From assembly GCA_947452365.1 (NCBI GenBank), contig CANGCO010000006.1, positions 1 to 64,000 on the forward strand: 64,000 bases of DNA. Reading direction: 5' to 3'. Numbering within the stretch: the first letter of the stretch is position 1; every line of letters begins with the position of its first letter. Source of the stretch: Caulobacteraceae bacterium (GTDB lineage: Bacteria; Pseudomonadota; Alphaproteobacteria; Caulobacterales; Caulobacteraceae). Positions 8,230 to 17,106 of this stretch are shown here, in pieces. A program made the translations under genes and the position numbers. The notes below the pieces were generated by a model, which made no database searches, was not told where the DNA came from, and saw nothing but the letters and a program-made list of their open reading frames with translations.

Positions 8230-9375
8230 ATGTTAGATTGTCGTATAACCGAAGTGCGGTTGAAGCCCCTAACTCAAAAACCTTTATTATCCATAGTGGT
8301 CCCGACCTGGAACCGGGTGCCTGAAATGGTTATGGCCGTGGAGAGCCTAGCCGGCCAGATCAGGGATGGCCTAGAGGGCAGGGTCGAAATCATCATTACG
8401 GACAATGCGTCTGGGCCGGATTGCCAGTCGGCAATCCGCGCGCTTTCCGATCGGTTCGCGTCGGTCGGTTATATCTTCCATGAACACAATGAGGGTGCCG
8501 CTTTTCAATTGTTTGCGGCTTGCTGGCGCAGTCGCGGTGAATGGACCTGGACGTTTGGTTCGGACGATGTGCTTTTGCCCGGCGGGCTTGGGTTGGTGGT
8601 CTCAAAGTTGGAAGCTGAGGGCCCCGATTTTTTAAGTCTTAATAGCCGAACCTATAGCGCTGACCTAAGCCGACAAATTTATGTCCCCTTATTGGGTTGC
8701 CCAGATCGCACATTTGATGGCTTTGCCGACCTAATGTGCGGCGTCGGTTTTCATCAGGTCACATTTATTAGCGTTTGCGTCGAGCGGACAAGCGTGGCGC
8801 GGAATATTGATCCGGTTAAATATCTAAGAATTGATACCTTGTTTCCACAATTACTAGGCTATTTGGAAAAGCACAAAAATAGCAAATCTGTGTATTGGAG
8901 TAAGGATCTTGTCGTAAATAGGCAGCATAATTCTCAGGCCTATAGGGTCGATCATATGACTCAAAGAGATTTAGGCTGGGAAACGCCAATAGCCATTATG
9001 GGTTTCAGTCAATTATACGGTATACAGGACGATTTTTTTGAACAAATAAATGGTGACGATAGGGTGCAGGACTATAGCCCTCCCTTGATTACATTCGTTG
9101 ACGTAATGTTTAAAAATATGTTGCTGGCGATTAGTAATGAATTTTTCATTAGGCCTGCCCAAATTTATCGCATGAAGGAAATTCTAGAAAACTGCCGTCC
9201 GTATAGATCAGAACAGTTTGATAATATTTGTAGAATAAATAACGAGGCGGTTGAATTATATAATGATTTTGACCGGGATCAAACCGACCTATACGGACGA
9301 AAACGCTTATTAGAGACCTATATGGAGGGGGTGAGAATTAAGGGGCGGCAATGGAAGAAGAACCAAACGTGTTAA
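8230..9375 (+). CDS. Family 2 glycosyltransferase
   Basis: A 381-residue GT-A fold glycosyltransferase. The N-terminal strand LLSIVVPTWNR, the nucleotide-binding IIITDNASG and the metal-binding FGSDDVLLPGG (DxD-like) are classical GT2 features. The C-terminal 200 residues are of unknown fold and much more AT-rich at DNA level. The protein is clearly paralogous to the product of 15110..16231 over the first 130 residues (same ITDNAS, FGSDDVLL and IRALxDR blocks) and more loosely beyond. It likely transfers a sugar from a nucleotide-activated donor to a lipid-linked O-antigen or capsule intermediate at the cytoplasmic face of the inner membrane. Acceptor and donor cannot be read from the sequence. 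Confidence 0.88.
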   Translation: MLDCRITEVRLKPLTQKPLLSIVVPTWNRVPEMVMAVESLAGQIRDGLEGRVEIIITDNASGPDCQSAIRALSDRFASVGYIFHEHNEGAAFQLFAACWRSRGEWTWTFGSDDVLLPGGLGLVVSKLEAEGPDFLSLNSRTYSADLSRQIYVPLLGCPDRTFDGFADLMCGVGFHQVTFISVCVERTSVARNIDPVKYLRIDTLFPQLLGYLEKHKNSKSVYWSKDLVVNRQHNSQAYRVDHMTQRDLGWETPIAIMGFSQLYGIQDDFFEQINGDDRVQDYSPPLITFVDVMFKNMLLAISNEFFIRPAQIYRMKEILENCRPYRSEQFDNICRINNEAVELYNDFDRDQTDLYGRKRLLETYMEGVRIKGRQWKKNQTC

Positions 9376-9485
9376 TAATATTTAACGACCTTTGAGGTTA
9401 TTTTGGCTTATAGTTTGATTGTGTGATTCGGCGTCTTAAGTGCTGTTCGCGTTGCGGCGTTCAACTTCAGTGGGTGTGACCGACC

Positions 9486-10265
9486 ATGCTTCAAACTCGC
9501 ACCAAGGTCGTCATTCTTGCTGGCGGGCGGGGGACTCGTATTGCTGAGGAAACCCATATTCGGCCCAAGCCCATGGTAGAGATTGGCGGCAGGCCAATAA
9601 TATGGCACATTATGAAGTGCTATAGCGCCTATGGTTTCAATGATTTCGTGATCTGTTGTGGTTATCTTGGTGACAAGATTCGCGAGTATTTCTTGAATTA
9701 TGCCTATAATAATGCAGATCTGACCATTCGGCCGGGCGGGCTGTTAGAGGTTCATCAAAGTTACTGTGAACCCTGGACCATTACGCTTGTCGATACGGGC
9801 GACCAGACCATGACCGGCGGGCGGGTCAAGCGGATTGCCAAATATGTCGCGGCAGACCCGTATTTTTGCCTGACCTATGGTGATGGGCTCTGTGACGTCG
9901 ATATAGGCCGGCTGATTCGGTTCCACGAGTCCCATGGCGCTAAGGCCACTGTGACCGCTGTTAAGCCACTTGCGCGTTTTGGCGCGCTGGAAATTGACGG
10001 CAACCATGTCAAACAATTCGTAGAAAAGCCGCTAAACGAGGGCGGATTGATTAATGGTGGATTTTTTGTCCTATCGCCCACAGTGGTCGACCTTATTGAG
10101 GGTGACGAGACTGTGCTGGAATTGAGCACCCTAAGGACCCTTGCCCAAACCGGCCAGTTGCGGGCCTTTGAACACACTGGATTTTGGCAGCCTATGGACA
10201 CACTGCGGGACAAGATGCAGCTAGAACAGCTCTGGGCTCATGGCGCGCCTTGGAAGTGTTGGTAG
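9486..10265 (+). CDS. rfbF: Glucose-1-phosphate cytidylyltransferase
   Basis: Makes CDP-glucose from CTP and glucose 1-phosphate, the first committed step to CDP-3,6-dideoxyhexoses. The N-terminal VVILAGGRGTRIAEET is the nucleotidyltransferase loop, followed by RPKPMVEIGGRPIIWHIMK; later LTYGDGLCDVD holds a metal-binding Asp, and GGFFVL and ENTGFWQPMDT-like segments are typical of RfbF. At 259 residues it has the family length (about 257). RfbH, which acts two steps later, is encoded at 13736. The intervening enzyme RfbG (CDP-glucose 4,6-dehydratase) is not obviously present, although two extended SDRs lie between them. Confidence 0.95.
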   Translation: MLQTRTKVVILAGGRGTRIAEETHIRPKPMVEIGGRPIIWHIMKCYSAYGFNDFVICCGYLGDKIREYFLNYAYNNADLTIRPGGLLEVHQSYCEPWTITLVDTGDQTMTGGRVKRIAKYVAADPYFCLTYGDGLCDVDIGRLIRFHESHGAKATVTAVKPLARFGALEIDGNHVKQFVEKPLNEGGLINGGFFVLSPTVVDLIEGDETVLELSTLRTLAQTGQLRAFEHTGFWQPMDTLRDKMQLEQLWAHGAPWKCW

Positions 10266-10295
10266 ATCTAGTGCCTATGAAAACTCGCCTTGTGC

Positions 10296-11204
10296 CTAGC
10301 CGTTCCAGTATCGAAGCTTTTCTGCCACCGACGCCTCGCCGGGCATGATCCGCTTGTCGCCGCTACCAGCCCAAGACGGCAGCTCGCGCAGCCGAGATAC
10401 GAGCAGTTTGAGCTCCTGTGGCTCTAAGGATGCGGCTTGATCAGAGCCGTACATGGTCCGGTCCAAAGTGATGTGCCGTTCAATCACCACGGCCCCCAAG
10501 GCCGCCGCTAGCAGGCTGGGTTCGACCAAGCTTTCATGGCCGCTATAGCCCACAGGCACGCCATAGCGCTGGCGAAGCGTCATGATCGCCAACAGGTTCA
10601 GATCCGCTGGCGGCGTCGGATAGGTCGAAACCGTGTGCATTAATATAAACGGGCAATTGGCCTGGCGAAAAATCTCGACGGCCTGGTCAATCTGGCCGAG
10701 CGTGCACATACCCGTGGAGGCAAAGGTTAGCTTACCTTCCTCTGCTACGGCCTTGACCAGTGGCATGTGGGTGAGCATTGCAGATGCAATCTTATTAAAT
10801 TTAAGATTGTATTTTGCGAGAAATGTTTGGCTGGGTAGATCCCAGGCTGACGCAAACCAAGCCATCTCCAATTGGCGACAATAGGCGTCAATGGCGTCGT
10901 ATTCGCTGGCCCCGAACTCAAGTCCCTCTTTCTGCGCGCGCTGTGTGGCCCCCCACGGGCTTTGGCGCGGCTGTTCCAGCACCTCGGCCGTATAGACGAT
11001 ATCAATCGTTCGCTTTTGAAACTTAACCGCGTCGCAACCCGCCGCCTTGGCCTCGTCGATCAAGCGTTTTGCAATATTAAGGTCGCCATTGTGATTTATG
11101 CCGATCTCGGCAATGACGAATGGCCGTTCAGCCAATGGCCAAGGCAAGGGTCCTGCCGCTTTTGACGAGAGCAGCCCAGAGTCCGCCAGACCATATCCAG
11201 ACAT
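10296..11204 (-). CDS. NeuB-like N-acetylneuraminate/nonulosonate synthase, short form
   Basis: A TIM-barrel aldolase-type synthase that condenses phosphoenolpyruvate with an aldose in sialic-acid-like pathways. Signatures are FVIAEIGINHNGD at the N-terminus, AVKFQKRT, KIASAMLTH, LTFASTGM, GYSGHE and the metal/phosphate-binding VIERHITLDR. At 302 residues it ends soon after the barrel and lacks the roughly 60-residue C-terminal SAF (antifreeze-like) domain of canonical NeuB. No NeuA-type cytidylyltransferase or NeuC-type epimerase is seen in the window, so the product is uncertain. It lies antisense to its neighbours, in the middle of the polysaccharide island. Confidence 0.85.
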   Translation of the reverse strand: MSGYGLADSGLLSSKAAGPLPWPLAERPFVIAEIGINHNGDLNIAKRLIDEAKAAGCDAVKFQKRTIDIVYTAEVLEQPRQSPWGATQRAQKEGLEFGASEYDAIDAYCRQLEMAWFASAWDLPSQTFLAKYNLKFNKIASAMLTHMPLVKAVAEEGKLTFASTGMCTLGQIDQAVEIFRQANCPFILMHTVSTYPTPPADLNLLAIMTLRQRYGVPVGYSGHESLVEPSLLAAALGAVVIERHITLDRTMYGSDQAASLEPQELKLLVSRLRELPSWAGSGDKRIMPGEASVAEKLRYWNG

Positions 11205-11320
11205 TCAAAAACGACCTTTCGCGTCACATTTCCAATCCATTCGAAACTTGGCCCAGTCCGGGGTTCCTTGCCGGATTGTCGAATTTCGAATCTGACCCTG
11301 ATGGGAATCATTTATTATGA

Positions 11321-11346
11321 CCTAGACGGGTAGTCTAGGATTTTTA
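11321..11346 (+). terminator. Perfect hairpin followed by T5
   Basis: CCTAGAC-gggta-GTCTAGG is a perfect 7-bp stem with a 5-base loop, followed by ATTTTTA on the plus strand, the layout of an intrinsic terminator. It lies in the leader of the extended-SDR gene at 11494 and behind the minus-strand neuB-like gene, so it could block plus-strand read-through antisense to neuB, act as an attenuator, or simply be an operator palindrome. On the minus strand no T-tract follows. Confidence 0.5.
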
Positions 11347-11493
11347 CCATTGAAGTTGGTATTATAGAAATGGCCCGGTTTGCCTAGCCCTAATGGTTTT
11401 CAGCTTCGTGGGCATGAACGAACACAATTTGTTTTGCGCGATGACGTTGAATCTCAAATCTTTAAACTTGCTGTGAGCGCCTGAGGTTAGAAA

Positions 11494-12573
11494 ATGCCTT
11501 CTAAAGAAACCACAATTATTCAATCGGATATTCAAACCATCCTAAACGCGCCCCTGGGCTGGTCGGCGTTTTATGGGCGTACCGTATTGATCACAGGGGC
11601 CGGTGGTGCGCTGGCCAGTTATCTGGTTGCCACCCTTATGGGCCTAAATGACCAGGCCTTGGGGGATGCGTGCCGCGTTCTGGCCCTGGTCAGAAACCCA
11701 GATTCAGCGGCGACCCGCCTAGGGCCGTATTTGGGACGAGACGATTTTGAGCTTGTAATCGGCGATGTTGTTCAACCGATTGTGCCGCTCGGGAAGATCG
11801 ATTTCATCCTCCATGCGGCTAGCCCCGCCACCGGCCGGCAGTTCAATTCTGATCCGGTTGGGACCTTGAGGGCCAATATCATCGGCACCGACAATATGTT
11901 GCAACTCGCCCTGCGCAACCCGGTGCAGGGGTTTCTAATGCTGTCGAGCGGTGAGGTTTACGGGCAAACGGACGCGGCAATGATCTCAGAGCGCGATTAT
12001 GGCTATCTGGACCCCGCCACTGTGAGGGCCTGTTATGGCGAGGGCAAGCGTGCGGCCGAAACCCTGTGCGTAACCTGGGCGCACCAATATGGGATTGCGA
12101 CCTATATTGCGCGGATTATGCACACCTATGGCCCGCAGATTGATGTCACGGATGGGCGAATCTATTCCGATTTTGCCGCCGACATCTTGGCGGGCCGCAA
12201 TCTTAAAATCATGAGCGATGGCCTTGCCCGACGGCCGTTTTGCTATGTCACAGATGCCATTATCGGCCTGTTCACCATCTTGCTGAAGGGCGAGGTGGCA
12301 TGCCCTTATAATCTGGGTAATGATGAGGCCGTATTGAGCATTCGGGAGCTTGCGCTTTGTCTTACAGCCGAGGCCTTTCCACAATTGCAGCTGGGCGTCG
12401 AACTTCCTGAAAACATTGATGAGGCCAAATACCCAAAAACAATCTTGACCGGCGGTCAGCCCGATCTTGGCCGACTGCGCGCACTGGGCTGGACACCCAA
12501 GGTGAACATTATTGAAGGTTTTCGACGCACAGTGGCCAGCCTGAGCGAGGCTAGCTTGCTCGATCGCGCGTGA
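11494..12573 (+). CDS. Extended SDR: NAD-dependent nucleotide-sugar epimerase/dehydratase
   Basis: A 359-residue extended short-chain dehydrogenase. VLITGAGGALASYL is the Rossmann GxxGxxx loop (slightly variant), FILHAASPA follows, LMLSSGEVYG carries the catalytic Ser region, and YGEGKRAAE supplies the YxxxK pair. RIMHTYGPQ and RRPFCYVTDAI resemble the UDP-glucuronate decarboxylase/dTDP-glucose dehydratase group. An RBS (GAGG) lies seven bases before the ATG. In the CDP-dideoxyhexose context it is one of two candidates for the missing 4,6-dehydratase or a late epimerase/reductase, but it is not a typical RfbG. The real substrate is unknown. Confidence 0.85.
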   Translation: MPSKETTIIQSDIQTILNAPLGWSAFYGRTVLITGAGGALASYLVATLMGLNDQALGDACRVLALVRNPDSAATRLGPYLGRDDFELVIGDVVQPIVPLGKIDFILHAASPATGRQFNSDPVGTLRANIIGTDNMLQLALRNPVQGFLMLSSGEVYGQTDAAMISERDYGYLDPATVRACYGEGKRAAETLCVTWAHQYGIATYIARIMHTYGPQIDVTDGRIYSDFAADILAGRNLKIMSDGLARRPFCYVTDAIIGLFTILLKGEVACPYNLGNDEAVLSIRELALCLTAEAFPQLQLGVELPENIDEAKYPKTILTGGQPDLGRLRALGWTPKVNIIEGFRRTVASLSEASLLDRA

Positions 12574-12590
12574 ACCTGGCCGCTTGCTTC

Positions 12591-13622
12591 TTAATTTGGG
12601 TGGCTTGCTGGCCTAAGCTTGCGATCGAGCAGGCCTTGCGCCATGGCCTGTTGAAGGTGGGCCAGTCGGATGAAGCGCGGCGAGTTAAAGCGGTCTGGCC
12701 CCAGGCCGCCAGCCCCTAGCCAGCGGGCTACCTGATCAATGCCGCGGTCCAGAGTCCAGTGCGGCACGTATCCTGGCAAATGGTTTAGCGCCTTATCGAA
12801 ACTCACCCGATAGGATCTTGAATCCTGGTTCGCTATCCCTGAAAACTCAAGCTGCGATCCGGCAAAAGCGGTCTGCACGGCTAGGGCTATGTCGCGCACC
12901 TGATAATTCCCGTCTGGATGGCCGATATTAAAGGCTTGGGCATGGACAATATTGGTCGGCGCCTCTGCAGCAGATAGGGCGGCCAGGGCAATGTCTTCAA
13001 TATGCACCAGTGGCCGCCATGGCGTGCCATCCGACAGTATGCGCAGAACACCGTCCGTATGGGCCCAGCCCGCTAGATTATTGACCACCAGATCAAACCG
13101 CGGCCGCGGTCCGACGCCATAGGCTGTAGCATTGCGCATAAGGACGGGTGAAAAATGCCTATCCGCAAGCGCCAGCAAGGCTTCCTCCGTCTTGGCCTTG
13201 GATAGGGCATAGGCCGATACCGGCTGCAGGGGTGCGGTCTCGTCCAGAGCCGCCTCGCCGCCGGATGCGCCATATAAGGAGCATGAGGACGCGAAAATGA
13301 AACGAGGCACGCCAACCGACTTGGCAAGGCTAGCCAATCGGGCGCTGGCGCGGAAATTTATGTCGAGCGTAAGTTCGGGGTCCAATGCGCCCATTGGGTC
13401 ATTGGACAAGGCGGCCAGATGGATGATCGCATCAATCCCCTCAAGGTCCTTGGCCGCAATATCGCGCACATCGCCGCAAACTTGCCGATGCACCGCCGGG
13501 TCGGGTGTTCCATCCGCAAAATAGCCAATGTCAAAGCCTGTGACGCTATGGCCGCGGGCCTTGGCCAGCGCGGTCAAGACAGGACCAATATAGCCCTGGT
13601 TTCCAGTTACCAAAATCTGCAA
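12591..13622 (-). CDS. Extended SDR: NAD-dependent epimerase/dehydratase
   Basis: A 343-residue extended SDR. ILVTGNQGYIGPVL is the dinucleotide-binding loop, IIHLAALSNDP the downstream strand, IFASSCSLYG the catalytic Ser region and YALSKAKTE the YxxxK motif; RPLVHIEDIALA is the sugar-nucleotide part. The start is TTG with GGAG six bases upstream. The family includes CDP-sugar and UDP-sugar 4-epimerases and reductases. Lying tail to tail with the SDR at 11494 and head to head with rfbH, it is a good candidate for the final CDP-hexose epimerase or reductase. The exact reaction cannot be read from sequence. Confidence 0.87.
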   Translation of the reverse strand: MQILVTGNQGYIGPVLTALAKARGHSVTGFDIGYFADGTPDPAVHRQVCGDVRDIAAKDLEGIDAIIHLAALSNDPMGALDPELTLDINFRASARLASLAKSVGVPRFIFASSCSLYGASGGEAALDETAPLQPVSAYALSKAKTEEALLALADRHFSPVLMRNATAYGVGPRPRFDLVVNNLAGWAHTDGVLRILSDGTPWRPLVHIEDIALAALSAAEAPTNIVHAQAFNIGHPDGNYQVRDIALAVQTAFAGSQLEFSGIANQDSRSYRVSFDKALNHLPGYVPHWTLDRGIDQVARWLGAGGLGPDRFNSPRFIRLAHLQQAMAQGLLDRKLRPASHPN

Positions 13623-13735
13623 TGCAATCTCCAGAACCTATCGTTACATTCACAATCCAGCCGAATCATGAGCTAGGTCATAAGATAGACATCAATTGTC
13701 CATGACCACAGGGTCATTTCTAAGGTATTATTCAA

Positions 13736-15085
13736 TTGTTCGTTGAGCCTTCACAAGAAACCGCGGCCTTGAGGCGTCAAATTCTCGATCTTGTCGAGAT
13801 CTATCACGCTAAAGCTCACCAGTCGGCTGCATTTATTCCGGGTAAGTCTTCGGTACCCGTTTCGGGTCGGGTTTATGACGCCAGTGATATGCGCTCCTTG
13901 GTGGATTCTTCACTTGATTTTTGGCTAACCACGGGGCGTTTCAATGATGCCTTTGAGGCAAGCTTGGCGGCGCGCCTCGGGGCCAAATTTGCCATGACCG
14001 TGAATTCGGGTTCGTCAGCAAACCTGGTCGCGGTTTGCGCCCTGACTTCGCCCAAACTCAAGGCGCGTCAGCTCAAGCCCGGCGACGAGGTAATCACCGC
14101 TGCGACGGGATTTCCCACCACGGTCAATCCAATCCTCGGGGCGGGCCTGGTGCCGGTCTTTGTTGATATGGTGCCAACGACCTATAATCTGGATCCAGAG
14201 GCCGTCGCGGCTGCGATTGGGCCAAAGACCCGTGCCATTATGGCCGCCCATACGCTTGGTAACCCGTTTGATCTGTCTGCTATCCGCAAGCTTTGTGACG
14301 CGCATGGGCTTTGGCTGATTGAAGACTGTTGCGATGCCTTGGGCTCAACCTATGCCGGGCAACAGGTTGGCCTGATCGGCGATCTGGCCACATTAAGCTT
14401 TTACCCAGCCCACCACATCACTACGGGCGAGGGCGGGGCGGTGTTCACAAATAATGAGTTTCTACGCCGCCTAGCCGAATCCTTTCGCGACTGGGGCCGT
14501 GACTGTTTTTGCGCGCCTGGCATGGACAATACCTGCGGCAAGCGCTTTGGCTGGAAGATGGGGGACCTACCCAAGGGGTATGACCACAAATACACTTACG
14601 GACATCTCGGTTATAATTTGAAGATGACCGATATGCAGGCGGCGGTCGGTCTGGCCCAGATGGAGCATTTGGATGGCTTCATCCAGGCGCGAAAAGACAA
14701 TTTTGCGCGGCTTAAGGCGGGTCTATCCGACCTTCAGTCGCTTCTGCTCTTGCCCGAAGCCACGCCCAATAGCGACCCGGCCTGGTTTGGGTTTCCGATC
14801 ACGGTCAAGGCTGAGGCACCCTTCACGCGCAATGAACTGACGCGCTGGCTTGAAGACGCCCGCATCGGAACCCGTTTGCTATTTGGCGGCAATCTTATTC
14901 GCCAGCCCTATATGTCCGGCCGGGCGTTTCGCACCATCGGTGACCTGGCCCAAGCCGATATAATCATGGAGCGCACCTTTTGGGTCGGTGTCTATCCGGG
15001 CCTAGGCAGTGAACAAATCGATTTCATGATCGACACAATCCACGCGTTTTGTCAGTCCCGGGCGAGCAGTGACCGCTGGGGCTAA
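13736..15085 (+). CDS. rfbH: CDP-4-keto-6-deoxy-D-glucose 3-dehydratase
   Basis: RfbH (E1, DdhC) is a PMP- and iron-sulfur-dependent member of the DegT/DnrJ aspartate-aminotransferase fold that removes the C3 hydroxyl of CDP-4-keto-6-deoxyglucose. The diagnostic change is visible: where aminotransferases have the PLP-binding Lys, this protein has His in [23 protein letters not shown] and [11 protein letters not shown] are other family blocks, and cysteines at [16 protein letters not shown] fit the cluster-binding region. At 449 residues it has family length (about 437). The start is TTG with AAGG ten bases upstream. The GT2 gene at 15110 follows 24 bases later. Confidence 0.93.
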   Translation: MFVEPSQETAALRRQILDLVEIYHAKAHQSAAFIPGKSSVPVSGRVYDASDMRSLVDSSLDFWLTTGRFNDAFEASLAARLGAKFAMTVNSGSSANLVAVCALTSPKLKARQLKPGDEVITAATGFPTTVNPILGAGLVPVFVDMVPTTYNLDPEAVAAAIGPKTRAIMAAHTLGNPFDLSAIRKLCDAHGLWLIEDCCDALGSTYAGQQVGLIGDLATLSFYPAHHITTGEGGAVFTNNEFLRRLAESFRDWGRDCFCAPGMDNTCGKRFGWKMGDLPKGYDHKYTYGHLGYNLKMTDMQAAVGLAQMEHLDGFIQARKDNFARLKAGLSDLQSLLLLPEATPNSDPAWFGFPITVKAEAPFTRNELTRWLEDARIGTRLLFGGNLIRQPYMSGRAFRTIGDLAQADIIMERTFWVGVYPGLGSEQIDFMIDTIHAFCQSRASSDRWG

Positions 15086-15109
15086 GGCAGCTTTTAATTG
15101 AGAGCGACC

Positions 15110-16231
15110 ATGTCTGTACCCGAATGCGCCCTGTCCGATAGTCTTATCCGACCACTGGACCACGAGCCGCTATTAAGCATTGTTATTCCAACCTTTAATC
15201 GTCCCAACGAACTTATTTTGACGGTTCAGTGCATTGCCGATCAGCTCAAAAATGGCCTTGAACAAAAGGTTGAGTTGTTAATCACCGACAATGCTTCAGA
15301 TGCGGAGACCCAATCGGTAATCCGGGCGCTTGCCGATCGATATCCGGTCTTGAATTATATGCTCCACGCCGAAAATCAGGGCGGTAGCTTTAATGTCTTA
15401 GCGCCAGCATGGCGGGCGCGAGGAGGTTATACGTGGGTGTTTGGCTCTGACGATGTTTTGCTCGATGGAGGCGTGGAAAATATTGTCAGCATATTAGAGC
15501 GTGAGGCCCCAAATTACTTAGTCATGAATAAAAAAGTCGCCAACAAAGACCTGTCAGAATTATTAATCGACAATATGCACACGGTTCCCGATCGGCGGTT
15601 CTCAACCTTTTTTGAGCTCTTTTGCACATTCGGCTTGGCGCAAATGCCGTTTATCAGCGCAAATATTGAAAAGACAGAAATTGCCCGAACGCTCGATTTT
15701 AAAAAATACGAAAGAATGCCGTGCGCCCATCCCCATATTGTTGGGTATTTAGAAAAATATGCGTTTTCGAGCGCGTATTATAGTTCCGCGTCTCATCTAG
15801 TTCATAGGATCAATAATTCTCTGCACATTCAAGACTACCATACGCATAATTTTTTTGATTATGCGGTAAGCCTGACCTTACACCTAACCGCGGTTGCTCG
15901 AAAAATCGGTCTACCCTTAGATTTCTTAGAGATGGCAACCGGTCAGAAAAACCTATTCAGCTATGAAAAATCGACCATCACCATGGTCGATGGGATTTTC
16001 GAGAACCTATTGCGGGCCGCGAGCGGGGGCGTGGTTTTGGACCCTACCCAGCGCGACGCCTTAGCGGAGGCGCTAACCCATTGCCAATCCCATAGGCTGG
16101 CGCAATTGTCACAGGTTTATGAGCAGGCAAGGACCATCTTGGCCCTTCAACAGCAAGTCACCAGTGCGCAGACTAATCTGGACAATTACAAAACTATCCT
16201 CATGCAGCTTTCTCGAAATTATGCGGCGTGA
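15110..16231 (+). CDS. Family 2 glycosyltransferase
   Basis: A 373-residue GT2 enzyme. I take the ATG at 15110 (GAGAG upstream) rather than the in-frame TTG at 15098 of the track. LLSIVIPTFNRPNE, LLITDNASD and FGSDDVLLDGG are the GT-A nucleotide- and metal-binding motifs. It is a paralogue of 8230..9375, with similar length, motif spacing and an AT-richer C-terminal half, so the two probably act on successive sugars of the same repeat unit or arose by local duplication. The C-terminal 40 residues look like a short coiled coil (ILALQQQVTSAQTNLDNYK). It follows rfbH by 24 bases and is probably co-transcribed with it. Confidence 0.88.
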   Translation: MSVPECALSDSLIRPLDHEPLLSIVIPTFNRPNELILTVQCIADQLKNGLEQKVELLITDNASDAETQSVIRALADRYPVLNYMLHAENQGGSFNVLAPAWRARGGYTWVFGSDDVLLDGGVENIVSILEREAPNYLVMNKKVANKDLSELLIDNMHTVPDRRFSTFFELFCTFGLAQMPFISANIEKTEIARTLDFKKYERMPCAHPHIVGYLEKYAFSSAYYSSASHLVHRINNSLHIQDYHTHNFFDYAVSLTLHLTAVARKIGLPLDFLEMATGQKNLFSYEKSTITMVDGIFENLLRAASGGVVLDPTQRDALAEALTHCQSHRLAQLSQVYEQARTILALQQQVTSAQTNLDNYKTILMQLSRNYAA

Positions 16232-16257
16232 GGGCGCATAAGCGGCTGGCGAACCGC

Positions 16258-17106
16258 TCATAGAATCGTCCGTCCCCCATCGATTACGATATTCTGACCG
16301 GTCATATAGCTGGACGCAGACGAGCACAGAAATTGCACTGCGGCGCGATATTCCGGCCGCTGTGCCATCCGCCGCATTGGGATTAAGGCGCTCAAGCGAT
16401 CAACAAAGGCCTGGTCATGGCCGTTGAAAACGCCGCCGGGCGACAAGGCATTGACCCTGACGCCTTGGTCGGCCCAATAGGCGGCAAGATAGCGGGTCAG
16501 GCCGACCAATCCGGCCTTGATCACCGAATAGGTCACCGGCTTAACCGGTTGCGCATGATCGGCTAAGCCTTCTTGGTGATAGAGGCGCTGGTCCGGGGCA
16601 ATCACCGACAGATCAGAAGCAATATTCAAAATGACCCCGGCCCCGCGCCCTGCCATGTCACGGCCGAAAATCTGGGCGCATAAAAACGCACCGGTCAAAC
16701 CCACGGCGATCTGATGATCCCAGCTGGCAAGGGGAAAATGCTCAAGGCGGCTGAACTCCAACGAACCGGATGACCTATCGAACTTCGGATCAATTGCCGC
16801 ATTATTAACTAGGATGTCGATTGGGCCGCATTGGTCGGATACATTGGCAATAGAAGCGCTGCTGGTCACATCCATCTTTGCCGCAGCGACACGGCCCGGA
16901 TGCGAAACGTCTAGGTCGGAGGCAACGGCGCCGAGCCTATCTAAATCCAGATCGGTTAAAATAACCCGTGCCCCTAATTCCGCGAGTGCGGCGGCATGTT
17001 CGAGGCCCAAAAGCCCGGCCGCGCCGGTAATCAGGGCGGTCTTTCCCGTAAGATCAAAGGCTGCGAGGCCAAAGGGCTGCGGGCTTGGTGAGGCTGAATC
17101 TACCAT
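16258..17106 (-). CDS. Classical short-chain dehydrogenase/reductase
   Basis: A 282-residue NAD(P)-dependent oxidoreductase. ALITGAAGLLGLEHA is the cofactor loop (TGxxxxxG), ILVNNAAIDP the NNAG-type motif, LNIASDLSV the catalytic Ser and YSVIKAGL the YxxxK pair; RVNALSPGGVFNG and GQNIVIDGG close the domain. Its start overlaps the stop of the preceding truncated SDR as ATGGTAG, so translation is probably coupled. It is the last gene of a five-gene minus-strand operon (21 to 16 kb) with a ThDP enzyme and a TIM-barrel isomerase. It likely reduces or oxidises a sugar intermediate; substrate unknown. Confidence 0.88.
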   Translation of the reverse strand: MVDSASPSPQPFGLAAFDLTGKTALITGAAGLLGLEHAAALAELGARVILTDLDLDRLGAVASDLDVSHPGRVAAAKMDVTSSASIANVSDQCGPIDILVNNAAIDPKFDRSSGSLEFSRLEHFPLASWDHQIAVGLTGAFLCAQIFGRDMAGRGAGVILNIASDLSVIAPDQRLYHQEGLADHAQPVKPVTYSVIKAGLVGLTRYLAAYWADQGVRVNALSPGGVFNGHDQAFVDRLSALIPMRRMAQRPEYRAAVQFLCSSASSYMTGQNIVIDGGRTIL

